Translations under genes and position numbers: made by a program
Notes under the pieces: generated by a model
Database searches by the model: none
The model's input: only the letters and a program-made list of their open reading frames with translations
What the model was told of the DNA's origin: nothing
Shown here: positions 49,948-57,593 of the stretch, piece by piece
Position numbering within the stretch: the stretch's first letter is position 1
How the letters are laid out: each line of letters begins with the position of its first letter
DNA from: Streptomyces sp. NBC_01591
Lineage (GTDB): Bacteria > Actinomycetota > Actinomycetes > Streptomycetales > Streptomycetaceae
DNA length: 64,000 bases
Direction: 5' to 3'
Assembly: GCF_035918155.1 (NCBI RefSeq)
Contig: NZ_CP109327.1
Location: 7,068,001-7,132,000, forward strand

Positions 49948-50262
49948 ATGGCAGACAGGACTTTCTACTACCGGCACGAGGGCGGCTCGTACTCCGTGCG
50001 GACCGTGAACTATGAGGGCGAAGTCGCGCCCCCCGACGGCGCCGTCGAGATCACGGAAGCCGAGTACACCGAGGGCGTCGCGGCCGTCGAGGCAGCCAAC
50101 GCCGCACTGGAGGCGGAGCAGCGCGCGGCCGAGCAGGAGCGGTTCCGCGTCGACTACGAGGCCCTGATCGCGGCCGGGGTGCCGCCGGAGACCGCCGCTC
50201 GCATGTCCGGGTACAACCCGCCTCACCCGACCGTGGGCAGCGCGCAGAAGACGGGGGAGTAA
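49948..50262 (+). CDS. Fibre-associated hypothetical protein
   Basis: 104 residues from ATG 49948, GAGGAG upstream. TFYYRHEGGSYSVRTVNYEGEVAPPDGAVEITEAEY then a coiled Ala/Glu stretch. Similar small proteins follow fibre genes in Streptomyces phages. Confidence 0.6.
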   Translation: MADRTFYYRHEGGSYSVRTVNYEGEVAPPDGAVEITEAEYTEGVAAVEAANAALEAEQRAAEQERFRVDYEALIAAGVPPETAARMSGYNPPHPTVGSAQKTGE

Positions 50263-50264
50263 CC

Positions 50265-50528
50265 ATGACCGCCACCCCTTCAGCCGGCCGGATCGTCCAC
50301 TACGTCAGCCACGGCACCCCTGTCCGTGGTGACGGCTCCCAGGCTTTTGCTCCGGCGTGCCGTGCCGCCGTCGTCACCGAGGTCGATACGGACGACCCGG
50401 ACCGCATCGGGCTCGCTGTCCTCAACCCGACCGGGATCTTCTTCCACCCGCTCGCCGCGGGCGGTTCCGTGCACGCCGACGCCGAGACATCGCTCGGCGG
50501 GTCGTGGCACTGGCCGGAGCGTGCCTGA
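50265..50528 (+). CDS. Small conserved phage protein
   Basis: 87 residues, two bases after the previous stop. GRIVHYVSHGTPVRGDGSQAFAPACRAAVVTEV...GLAVLNPTGIFFHPLAAGGS...GGSWHWPERA matches small proteins commonly near lysis genes of actinophages. Function unknown. Confidence 0.7.
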   Translation: MTATPSAGRIVHYVSHGTPVRGDGSQAFAPACRAAVVTEVDTDDPDRIGLAVLNPTGIFFHPLAAGGSVHADAETSLGGSWHWPERA

Positions 50529-50737
50529 TGGCCCGGCCCACCCAGGAGCTCAGCGTCACGTACCGGTTCACGGTGGAGCTGACCGACCACCTCGAAGCTT
50601 GCTTCGGCGCCACTCTCATGACCCGGGACGCGGCCCGAGCAGCTCTCGATCACGTGCTGTACGAGGGCGACAAGCACCAGGCGTTCACCCTGCGCCTCAT
50701 CGGTGAGGCCGAGGACCAGGAGGTCGACGATGTCTGA
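50528..50737 (+). CDS. 69-residue hypothetical protein
   Basis: ATG overlaps the previous stop. ELSVTYRFTVELTDHLEACFGATLMTRDAARAALDH. Overlaps the endolysin start by 8 bases. Confidence 0.55.
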   Translation: MARPTQELSVTYRFTVELTDHLEACFGATLMTRDAARAALDHVLYEGDKHQAFTLRLIGEAEDQEVDDV

Positions 50738-51680
50738 TCCACTCACCCCCGACCGGGTCGCTTCCGTCCTGCGCGCTGAGGGTGTCCGCGTGGTGGAGGT
50801 CGGGAACTGGCGTACCCACAACCGCAATTCGAAGGGCCCGTGGGGTCCGCTCAACGGCAGCATCGTGCACCACACCGTCACCCGCGGCACCGCCTCCACC
50901 GTCGCCATGGTCCGGGACGGACACGCGGCGCTGCCCGGCCCGCTGTGCCACGGGATGATCGCGAAGGACGGCCGGGTGCACATGGTCGGCTGGGGTCGTA
51001 CGAACCATGCCGGCGGCGGCGACTCCAAGGTGTTGGAGCAGGTCATAGCCGAGTCGTACGGCACCCGGCCGACTCCGCCGACCCGCGGCAACAGCAATGG
51101 GGTCGACGGCAACGCGCGGTTCTACGGGTGGGAGTGCGAGAACCTCGGCGACGGCAAGGACCCCTGGCCCAAAGCGCAGTACGACGCGATCGTCCGCGTG
51201 CAGGCCGCGCTGTGCCGGGCGCACGACTGGTCGGCGAAGTCCGTGATCGGCCACCTGGAGTGGTCCAGTGACAAGGTCGACCCCCGTGGTTTCACCATGG
51301 CCAAGCTCCGCGCCGATGTGGCCGAGCGGCTCAAACACCCCGCGAGCTGGAACCCCGGCTCAGACCACGAAGAGGACCCCATGGCAGGCATCACCAAGCG
51401 CGACATCTTCGACGCTGTGTGGAAGACGGACGCGATCGGCGGCCCGACGGACGCGGCGGACCATTCGACGAATCCGACGTGGCAGCCGCAGTCGATCCTG
51501 AAGGACATGCAGGCCCGCATCCGGTCCATGGACAAGCGGATGGCCGCCCAGACTGCCGCGATCACCGTGCTCGCCGGTCAGGTCGGCACGGGTGCCGACA
51601 CGCAGACCGTCGTCTCCGCGGTCGAGGCCGCGATCGAGCGGGCCGTCATCGACGTCAACATCAACACCGGGGAGGCGTGA
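50730..51680 (+). CDS. Endolysin, N-acetylmuramoyl-L-alanine amidase
   Basis: 316 residues from ATG 50730, AGGAGG upstream. Amidase_2/PGRP-type catalytic domain (~1-205): SIVHHTVT, HGMIAKDGRVHMVGWGRTNHAG, YGWECENLGDGKDPWP, GHLEWSSDKVDP supply the zinc ligands. The C-terminal part (ITKRDIFDAVWKTDAI, helical DMQARIRSMDKRMAAQ) is probably a wall-binding or oligomerisation region. Cuts the stem peptide from peptidoglycan at lysis. Confidence 0.92.
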   Translation: MSDPLTPDRVASVLRAEGVRVVEVGNWRTHNRNSKGPWGPLNGSIVHHTVTRGTASTVAMVRDGHAALPGPLCHGMIAKDGRVHMVGWGRTNHAGGGDSKVLEQVIAESYGTRPTPPTRGNSNGVDGNARFYGWECENLGDGKDPWPKAQYDAIVRVQAALCRAHDWSAKSVIGHLEWSSDKVDPRGFTMAKLRADVAERLKHPASWNPGSDHEEDPMAGITKRDIFDAVWKTDAIGGPTDAADHSTNPTWQPQSILKDMQARIRSMDKRMAAQTAAITVLAGQVGTGADTQTVVSAVEAAIERAVIDVNINTGEA

Positions 51681-51916
51681 TGGCGTCGATGTTCACTGCG
51701 GCGTTTTGGGTTGCTACCGGGGAGCGCACCGTACGGACTGCGGCCCAGACGCTGATCGCAACGCTTGGACTCGAAACTACCGGCGTGCTCGATGTCGACT
51801 GGGGGCAGGGACTCGCGCTCGCCGGAAGTGCTGCACTCCTGGCGGTACTGACCGCGATCAGCGCGTCCGGTACCGGCGGCCCGGGGCTCACTGAGACTGT
51901 GAGGGAGCGGCAGTGA
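51680..51916 (+). CDS. Holin
   Basis: 78 residues; ATG overlaps the endolysin stop. FWVATGERTVRTAAQTLIATLG, then a hydrophobic ALAGSAALLAVLTAISASG segment, as in r1t-type actinophage holins that open the membrane for lysis. Confidence 0.8.
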   Translation: MASMFTAAFWVATGERTVRTAAQTLIATLGLETTGVLDVDWGQGLALAGSAALLAVLTAISASGTGGPGLTETVRERQ

Positions 51917-52167
51917 CTCCCCAAGATCCGGGCGTGTACATCAGCCCGGCGCAGATGTACGAGGAGGTCCGGGGCTTGTCCGAGGCCGTCAGCAGGATCG
52001 AGGCGAAGATCGACGGCATACTCGACGAGACGAAGGACATCCGCGGCGACGTGTCTGACCACGAGAACCGACTCCGCGCCCTGGAGTCCACGGTGTGGCG
52101 GGCGGCTGGCGGCGCTGCTGTTCTCGGTGCCGGGGCCGGAGTTCTCGCCCAGTTCCTCCTGCGCTGA
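51913..52167 (+). CDS. XhlA-like membrane-anchored coiled-coil lysis protein
   Basis: 84 residues from GTG 51913 (GTGA overlap). Coiled coil GLSEAVSRIEAKIDGILDETKDIRGDVSDHENRLRALE followed by one C-terminal membrane span, the layout of XhlA/haemolysin-type partners. Probably assists lysis. Last phage late gene. Confidence 0.7.
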   Translation: MTPQDPGVYISPAQMYEEVRGLSEAVSRIEAKIDGILDETKDIRGDVSDHENRLRALESTVWRAAGGAAVLGAGAGVLAQFLLR

Positions 52168-52175
52168 ACCGCCAC

Positions 52176-52208
52176 GCCCCCTGCATGGCTTCGGCCAGAG
52201 CAGGGGGC
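52176..52208 (+). terminator. Terminator closing the late region
   Basis: Perfect 9-bp stem GCCCCCTGC (52176-52184) / GCAGGGGGC (52200-52208), 15-base loop, followed by TT. Nine bases after the last lysis gene; also between convergent transcripts. Confidence 0.75.
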
Positions 52209-52223
52209 TTCGTGCGTCTGGGG

Positions 52224-52430
52224 TCAGCCGTCGTCGTCCTCGGCTGGGTGCCGGACGACCCTCTTCAGCTCCCGCTCGACCTCGTACCGCGACTGCCCGG
52301 TCGCCTCGGCGTGCGCGGTGATCGCCGCCTGTACCCGGGCTGCGGTCTCCACCGTCAGTCGATTCTCCTGCTGCTCAGTCCATGCCGCGCGTTCCAGCTC
52401 GATCAGCTCGTCGTTCAGTTCGATTGCCAC
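52224..52430 (-). CDS. Small helical protein
   Basis: 68 residues from GTG 52430. VAIELNDELIELERAAWTEQQENRLTVETAARVQAAITAHAEATG then GQSRYEVERELKRVVRHPAED, a charged helical protein widespread in Streptomyces, to my recollection. Weak ribosome site. Confidence 0.6.
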   Translation of the reverse strand: MAIELNDELIELERAAWTEQQENRLTVETAARVQAAITAHAEATGQSRYEVERELKRVVRHPAEDDDG

Positions 52431-52497
52431 GTGGCCGGATACTAGCGGCTGATTCCCGTCACCTGATGAAGCCACCCGGCACGCATAGGATGCCGCC

Positions 52498-53160
52498 ATG
52501 ATTCGCGCAGTGGTGTTCGATGTCGGTGAGTGCCTGGTAGACGAGACCCGCGAGTATGGCACCTGGGCCGACTGGCTCGGCGTGCCACGGCACACCTTCG
52601 CCTCCATGTTCGGCGCCGTGATCGCCCAGGGGCGGGACTACCGTGACACGTTCCAGGAGTTCCAGCCCGGGTTCGACCTGTACGCCGAGCGGGAGAAGCG
52701 CGCGCAGGCCGGGCAAGCCGAGCACTTCGACGAGACCGACCTGTACCCGGACGTCCGCCCGGCCCTTGCTCAGCTCCGGGCAGACGGGCTGTGGCTCGGC
52801 ATCGCAGGCAACCAGACCATCCGGGCTGGCCACATCCTGCGCAGCCTCTTCACGGCCTCCGTCGACCTGATCGGCACCTCAGACGACTGGGGCGCCAGCA
52901 AGCCCGACCCCGCGTTCTTCGTCCGGGTCGCTGAGGTCGTCCCGCATGAGCCCGGCGAGATCCTGTACGTCGGCGACCGCGTCGACAACGACCTGCGCCC
53001 GGCTGTCGCAGCCGGCATGCAGACCGCGCTGATCCGCCGTGGGCCGTGGGGCACGATTCAGTGGAACACGGCCGAGGCCAGGGACCTGCCCACGTTCCGC
53101 ATCGAGTCCCTGGCAGAACTGCCTGAGGCCATCGCCAAATTCAACGAGCGAGCGCACTGA
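52498..53160 (+). CDS. HAD-superfamily hydrolase
   Basis: 220 residues from ATG 52498. Motif I FDVGECLVDE (nucleophile Asp; the usual second Asp is replaced), motif II GIAGNQT, Lys in ASKPDP, and acidic motif IV VGDRVDNDL. A phosphatase or related hydrolase, substrate unknown. The 3' end overlaps the convergent XRE-TPR gene by 20 bases. Confidence 0.88.
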   Translation: MIRAVVFDVGECLVDETREYGTWADWLGVPRHTFASMFGAVIAQGRDYRDTFQEFQPGFDLYAEREKRAQAGQAEHFDETDLYPDVRPALAQLRADGLWLGIAGNQTIRAGHILRSLFTASVDLIGTSDDWGASKPDPAFFVRVAEVVPHEPGEILYVGDRVDNDLRPAVAAGMQTALIRRGPWGTIQWNTAEARDLPTFRIESLAELPEAIAKFNERAH

Positions 53161-54373
53161 CCGTCGTAGCCCACCCGTACAGCCGCTCGTCGAGGTCCCG
53201 CACACACTGCTCGTGCTGGTGCGGGGCCAGCGACCGGCGCACCTCACGCACCCGGTCCATTCCCATTGCGTACCAAGTGACCTCGAGCTGATCGAGCGCC
53301 CGGCACGCGTATTCGCACGCCGATTCCGGATTTCCGGCCGCCGCCTCGACCGCGGCGAGATCTCCATAGATGACACTGCGCTGCTTGTCCTCGGTACGGG
53401 GCAGGTCCTCAAGCACACCGAGGAGAGTGGTGCGCGCCTGCGGCAGGTGCCCCGCCTTCAGCTGCGTGTTCCCCTTAAATGCGGCCAGCCTGACGGCGCT
53501 GAACCAGTCGAGCCAAGCCGGGCTCTCGTGCTCGGCGCCTGCTGCCAGGACGTCCTCGGCGTGCCCGATCAGGTGCAAGGCTGTGCGGACGTTTCCGCAT
53601 CGCGTCTCGCACTCGGCCTCGACGGCGTCGAGCCATGCCAGTTGGGCGGCGGAGGCGGGGCCGCGGCGGGCGTAGGTCCGGGCGGCCACCATGCGCTCTA
53701 CTGCCGCGTCTCGCTCACCCGCCCACGCGGGAATGAACGCGGTGTGCGCGAGGATCGCGCTGCCGATCAGCGGATCGTCGGCTTGGCCGGCCGCCTGGAG
53801 CGCGAGCAGGAGCGTCTTCGCCGCCTGGTCGCCGTCGCGGAGGTCGAAGAACTCGATTCGTCCGGCCAGGAGGTACGACTCGGCCAGTGCCGCGGCGACG
53901 GTGCGGCGGGTCTGCCCAGCCGTCTCGGTTAGCAGCGCACACCCGAGAGTGGCGTGGGCCACGGTCGCAGGGTGCAGGGTCGCGGGGGCAACCGACCAGT
54001 ACAAGCGCCGGTGTGACCGGGTCACTGCCTCGAAGTCTGCGGCGACAGACGCGGGTTGCATGGCGGCTGCGGCCTGCGTCGGCACAGCGGCCAGCCCGAC
54101 AGCTGCCACGGACGCACCGACCAGTGAGCGCCGCACGGGGTCGGGCCGGTCGCGGCCAGCCGGAGGAGTGAATCCCAGCGATTCCATGTCCTGCCCGAGT
54201 AGTTCAGTGAGAGCCTGCTGAAGGTCGGGGTGAGGCCACGGCGGGTTCTCGGATTCCCAGCGCCGGACCTGTCGGACACCCACCCCGAGGGCGGTGGCAA
54301 ACTCCTGCTGGGAGCGGTAGCCCGCGGCATGGCGGGCCGACCGGAGACGGACGTTGCTTTCAGGCTGTGGCAT
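53141..54373 (-). CDS. XRE-family regulator with TPR-like domain (right module)
   Basis: 410 residues from ATG 54373. HTH (~7-45): VRLRSARHAAGYRSQQEFATALGVGVRQVRRWESENP. The helical TPR-like body includes AAALAESYLLAGRIEFFDLRDGDQAAKTLLLAL and AAVEAAAGNPESACEYACRALDQ. Same type and layout as 1100-2341. Divergent from the three-gene unit 54564-55302, with phased repeats between. Confidence 0.88.
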   Translation of the reverse strand: MPQPESNVRLRSARHAAGYRSQQEFATALGVGVRQVRRWESENPPWPHPDLQQALTELLGQDMESLGFTPPAGRDRPDPVRRSLVGASVAAVGLAAVPTQAAAAMQPASVAADFEAVTRSHRRLYWSVAPATLHPATVAHATLGCALLTETAGQTRRTVAAALAESYLLAGRIEFFDLRDGDQAAKTLLLALQAAGQADDPLIGSAILAHTAFIPAWAGERDAAVERMVAARTYARRGPASAAQLAWLDAVEAECETRCGNVRTALHLIGHAEDVLAAGAEHESPAWLDWFSAVRLAAFKGNTQLKAGHLPQARTTLLGVLEDLPRTEDKQRSVIYGDLAAVEAAAGNPESACEYACRALDQLEVTWYAMGMDRVREVRRSLAPHQHEQCVRDLDERLYGWATTVSALAR

Positions 54374-54455
54374 GCGGTACCTCCGTGACGGGCTCTCAAG
54401 TCAGTGTCACGGCAGGTCCTTTCAGAAGCCAGTCGTCACCCGTACGACGGCATGA

Positions 54456-54510
54456 AAGTCCTCTTCTGCGTCGCGAAAAGTCCTCTGGAAGTCCTCGATA
54501 CGCGTCCTCG
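54456..54510. repeat. Phased AAGTCCTC repeats in divergent regulator promoter
   Basis: AAGTCCTCT at 54456 and 54478, AAGTCCTCG at 54489 and the variant GCGTCCTCG at 54502, spaced 22, 11 and 13 bases, so on about the same helix face. They lie between the regulator start (54373) and the divergent operon (54564). Candidate operators. Confidence 0.55.
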
Positions 54511-54563
54511 TGAGGGCCAGTCTTGGTGAACTGCCCAGCACGGTGCCCCGAGGAGCCGCAGCG

Positions 54564-54950
54564 ATGAGCCCACCCAGCAGCATCCGCACCATCAGAGCTT
54601 GCCGCCTCGAAAGGGCCGGCCAGGCGTGGGCCGCGATCCGTGTGCCCCGCAGCGTCGGCCTCGATGCCCTCGCCATCCTCGGCGGCCGGTCCGGAGCCGT
54701 CCTCGAGGACCCCTTGTCGGCCGCGCTGTACTGGTTCATCCCGCCGGGTACCGCCGCCGAGTGGGACGTGGCTGGCACCCGGGTTCTCGACGAAGACGCC
54801 CATCTAGTCATTCCCCCGGTCAGGCGCACCCAGGGCCCCGGACCGCACTGGCGCGTCTGCCCCGCTGCTGAGGTGTGGACGACGGAGGCTGCGGCCCTAC
54901 AGGCGGCACTCGAAGACGCGGCCAGTCCTTGCCGAGGGGCGGTGCGATGA
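54564..54950 (+). CDS. Hypothetical protein, 128 residues
   Basis: ATG 54564 with GAGGAG upstream; an upstream start lacks a site. MSPPSSIRTIRACRLERAGQAWAAIRVPRSVGLDALAIL, YWFIPPGTAAEWDVAGTRVL and GPGPHWRVCP. First gene of the unit divergent from the XRE-TPR regulator. A Streptomyces-specific type; function unknown. Confidence 0.7.
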   Translation: MSPPSSIRTIRACRLERAGQAWAAIRVPRSVGLDALAILGGRSGAVLEDPLSAALYWFIPPGTAAEWDVAGTRVLDEDAHLVIPPVRRTQGPGPHWRVCPAAEVWTTEAAALQAALEDAASPCRGAVR

Positions 54951-55120
54951 CGACCTCCGCTCCGAACCAGGCATCGGCGCCAGACGCCGCGTACAAGACG
55001 CTCCTCGGCCACACCTTGACCTGTGCGGCCTGCAGGGCTGGGTCGGCCTGCCCCACGGTGGTACACCTCGGCCGTGTCTGGCGGGAGACCCGCGGTCCGG
55101 CACGGGAGGCCCGCTGGTGA
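54947..55120 (+). CDS. Small Cys-containing protein (right paralogue)
   Basis: 57 residues, ATGA overlap. DAAYKTLLGHTLTCAACRAGSACPTVVHLGRVWRE is almost identical to the protein at 579-722 near the other end of the element. Coupled to the next gene by a GTGA overlap. Confidence 0.7.
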   Translation: MTTSAPNQASAPDAAYKTLLGHTLTCAACRAGSACPTVVHLGRVWRETRGPAREARW

Positions 55121-55302
55121 GAGACGGGTCGACGGACTCCATCCCCTGCTACTGCTGGGACGTAGACCGGCAGACGCATGCCCGGTGTACGCGGGAGCCG
55201 GGACACAAGGGCGACCACTACACCCCGTACACCCGCCCGTCGTGGGACCGGCCCGGTATGTCATGGCCCGCCGAACCAGCGGCGAGCAGCCGCCGCTCCT
55301 GA
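55117..55302 (+). CDS. Small GHKGDHYTPY-motif protein
   Basis: 61 residues from GTG 55117. CYCWDVDRQTHARCTREPGHKGDHYTPYTRPSWDRPGMSW has three Cys and two His in a zinc-finger-like layout. The intact counterpart of the frameshifted copy at 425-582. Confidence 0.7.
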   Translation: MRDGSTDSIPCYCWDVDRQTHARCTREPGHKGDHYTPYTRPSWDRPGMSWPAEPAASSRRS

Positions 55303-55419
55303 TCTCCCGCCCGCGGCTGCAGCTCGCGCAGCAGTCGCAGACGGGGTTCCCGCCCGTACCCGAGGCCGGCGGCGGCCGGGGTCCGGGCGGGTATTACTCC
55401 CGGACGAGGTCTGGGCTGG

Positions 55420-55560
55420 TCTCTGCTCGATCCGGTTGATGGTTTTGCGGTCCAGGCCGACGGCCTTGGCGAATCCCTCTTGGGTGAGGTTCCTGTGATT
55501 GCGGACGGTGCGGATGTGATCTCCGATAGCCCTGCGGTCGGTGGCTGTCCCAGCCGCGGT
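55420..55560 (-). pseudogene. XRE HTH fragment without start codon
   Basis: In the frame just after the stop of the XRE gene at 55606, the reading frame encodes DRRAIGDHIRTVRNHRNLTQEGFAKAVGLDRKTINRIEQ, a clear HTH_3 resembling that gene (RRTIGDRVRAHRIHANLTQERL). I find no ATG, GTG or TTG in frame before it, and after it the frame turns low-complexity. Likely a decayed tandem duplicate. Confidence 0.55.
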
Positions 55561-55605
55561 GGACGATCCGCTGCCCCGGCGACCAGCCAGCTGGCTTCCG
55601 GGGCG

Positions 55606-55842
55606 TTACCCGTCGATGAGGTCACGGATGTGTATGTCCATCGCTCTAGCGATGCGGAGCAGCCATCCGATGCGTGCGTCGGTGGCGCCGGACTCAATCC
55701 GCTGGATGGTTAGCCGCTCTACGCCCGACAGGTCGCGCAGTCTCTCCTGCGTGAGGTTGGCGTGGATGCGATGCGCACGGACTCGATCGCCGATGGTCCG
55801 TCGCTGCTCAAGGATCCAGTCGGGTTCAGGTTCGCGAGGCAC
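55606..55842 (-). CDS. Small XRE-family DNA-binding protein
   Basis: 78 residues from GTG 55842; an upstream TTG at 55857 is possible. HTH: IGDRVRAHRIHANLTQERLRDLSGVERLTIQRIES followed by LLRIARAMDIHIRDLIDG. TAGGCT upstream on this strand could be its -10. Target unknown. Confidence 0.75.
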   Translation of the reverse strand: MPREPEPDWILEQRRTIGDRVRAHRIHANLTQERLRDLSGVERLTIQRIESGATDARIGWLLRIARAMDIHIRDLIDG

Positions 55843-55989
55843 TCGACAAACGCTCAACTGCGAACGACCATGAGTCAGCCTATGCAGGCATGCTTTCTAT
55901 GATCTTGCCAGCCGGTCTCGCTGGCATTCATCGGCGCGGAACCTTTGCGCCGCGCAGCGTCGCGCATTTGGCGCGGCGGGGCGGTCGGG

Positions 55990-56126
55990 GCGCGTAGTGC
56001 ATCCGCGCCTTGGTCGCCTGACGCCATGACTTAGTCAAGGCGTCCCGCCTCGGCCCCCCGCGGGGGTCGGGGCGGTCTACTCTCGACAGCAGAACGCCCC
56101 CGCCGATTCTCACGGCGGGGGCGTTC
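55990..56126 (+). ncRNA. Structured non-coding segment ending in a strong hairpin
   Basis: No coding frame. Three stacked inverted repeats: CGCCTTG / CAAGGCG; CCGCCTCGGCCCCC with its complement (14 pairs, two wobble) near 56046-56075; and the perfect 14-bp GAACGCCCCCGCCG (56092-56105) / CGGCGGGGGCGTTC (56113-56126). The last could be a bidirectional terminator. Whether an RNA is made is unknown. Confidence 0.35.
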
Positions 56127-56570
56127 CCAGTGGAGTTGAGGCTCCACCGACGGGGCCGAAACCCTGTCGACCATCTACCCCACCGGTCTGCGCGTGGGGG
56201 TGCATCAGGGATTGTGCGGAGCTATGCTCCCTCCCTCCCCGGTGGGCATGATCTTAGGTTCGAAACTGTGCAACCGGAACGGGTCCGGCACCCCCTCATC
56301 CCTTCGAGCTACTCAGCCGCCAAGCGGCGTTGTGGATGTTATGTGGATTTTGATGTCATCGTGCCTCTGTGGATCACGCGATAAGGCGGCAATATGTAGC
56401 CCTCTACCTGCGCATATCTGTAAGTCGAGCCCGTTCGATCGCGAATGTCATAACTACCTGAACAGGGAAAATGCCGCCAAAGGCGAGTAGTTGACGCGGT
56501 AGGTGAGCGAAGGCCGTGCAAGATCGTGGAGGGCCGTCGTCCGGAGCAACGGGCGACGGCTTTTTACATT
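56127..56570 (+). other. Non-coding stretch ending in a T-tract terminator
   Basis: No convincing gene; AT content is clearly higher than the surroundings. It ends with a 10-pair stem (56533-56542 / 56551-56560, one wobble) followed by TTTTT, the best intrinsic terminator in the window, just upstream of the urate promoter. TTGACG near 56493 could start a short transcript. Could hold a small RNA, a leader, or remains of mobile DNA. Confidence 0.5.
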
Positions 56571-56580
56571 CGCGTAATTT

Positions 56581-56619
56581 CAACAAAGTGTTGACGTGGT
56601 GTTGTGGAGGGCGTTAGCT
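56581..56619 (+). promoter_or_regulatory. Promoter and inverted repeat for urate operon
   Basis: TTGACG (56591-56596), 17-base spacer, TTAGCT (56614-56619). The inverted repeat CAACA-aag-TGTTG (56581-56593) overlaps the -35 and may be an operator. It lies 62 bases before the first gene. Confidence 0.5.
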
Positions 56620-56680
56620 ATCCGCAGCCCGACCGACGCACAGCGAAAAACGCACAGCGAAAACAGCCACGGAGGCTCCC

Positions 56681-57190
56681 GTGACTTCGAGCTCCACACC
56701 GGGCCTCGCCCGGTTCAACACCCTGGCGGACGACGAGGCCACCACCGCGTTGCACGCGGTGTGTGCCGCCGCGGCATGGGGAAGAGAGATCCTCTCCCGA
56801 CGCCCGTACGCCACCGCGGAAGCCCTCCTTCGTGTCAGTGACGCCGCCACGGCCGCACTGACCACGGAGGATCTGGCCGACGCGATGGCCGGTCACCCGC
56901 CGATCGGCCGCCCGAAGCCCGGAGACCCGACCTCCTCCCGCGAACAGCGGGGGATGGCAGGCGCCACCGAGGAACTCAAGGCCGAGATGCTCGAACTGAA
57001 CCTGGCCTACCAGGAGCGGTTCGGACATGTCTTCCTGATCTGCGCCACCGGAGCCACCGGTGAGCAGATGCGCGACGCGGTGAAGTCCCGGATCGGGAAC
57101 TCGCCCGAGCAGGAGCGCGGGATCGTGCGCACCGAGCTGGGCAAGATCAACCGCATCCGGCTGACCCGTCTCGTAACCGAAGGAGAGTGA
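56681..57190 (+). CDS. uraD: OHCU decarboxylase
   Basis: 169 residues from GTG 56681 (GGAGG upstream). RFNTLADDEATTALHAVCAAAAWGREIL, MAGHPPIGR (catalytic His) and LNLAYQERFGHVFLICATGATGEQM are family signatures. Converts 2-oxo-4-hydroxy-4-carboxy-5-ureidoimidazoline to S-allantoin, the last step of urate breakdown. First gene of the operon. Confidence 0.92.
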   Translation: MTSSSTPGLARFNTLADDEATTALHAVCAAAAWGREILSRRPYATAEALLRVSDAATAALTTEDLADAMAGHPPIGRPKPGDPTSSREQRGMAGATEELKAEMLELNLAYQERFGHVFLICATGATGEQMRDAVKSRIGNSPEQERGIVRTELGKINRIRLTRLVTEGE

Positions 57191-57195
57191 CGGTC

Positions 57196-57588
57196 TTGAG
57201 CACCGACACCACCGCATCGGTGTCCACCCACATCCTGGACACCAGCATCGGCCGCCCCGCCGCGGCCGTCGCCATCACACTCGCCGCCCGTAGTGGCGGC
57301 GACGCGCCGTGGTCGACGCTCGGCGGATCCGCGACCGACGCGGACGGGCGATGCAAGGACCTGCCGGCACTGCCGGAGGGCACCACCCATGTACGTCTCG
57401 ACTTCGAGACCGAGGCGTACTTCGCAGCCAAGAAGCAAGCCGAGGCGCAGCAGGACGCCCCCCGCGTAAGGGACAGCGGTGCGTTCTTCCCGGAAGTGGC
57501 GATCACCTTCGCCGTCGTACCGGGCGAGCACTTTCACGTACCGCTGCTGCTCAACCCGTTCGGCTACTCCGTATACCGAGGGAGCTAG
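57196..57588 (+). CDS. uraH: 5-Hydroxyisourate hydrolase
   Basis: 130 residues from TTG 57196, which has GGAG ten bases upstream; GTG 57187 in a GTGA overlap is the alternative. Transthyretin-like fold: VSTHILDTSIGRPAAAVAITL at the N-terminus, catalytic His in STHILD, and the C-terminal YRGS signature. Hydrolyses 5-hydroxyisourate between uricase and UraD. Confidence 0.9.
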   Translation: MSTDTTASVSTHILDTSIGRPAAAVAITLAARSGGDAPWSTLGGSATDADGRCKDLPALPEGTTHVRLDFETEAYFAAKKQAEAQQDAPRVRDSGAFFPEVAITFAVVPGEHFHVPLLLNPFGYSVYRGS

Positions 57589-57593
57589 CAGAC

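Noticed and set aside
55218..55697. 159-codon leftward frame
   Set aside because: Low-complexity shadow over the small GHKGDHYTPY gene and the XRE fragment.
55990..56100. tRNA or attR at the right edge
   Set aside because: The CGCCTTG/CAAGGCG stem does not fold as a cloverleaf, has no CCA-like end, and I found no matching direct repeat at the left end.
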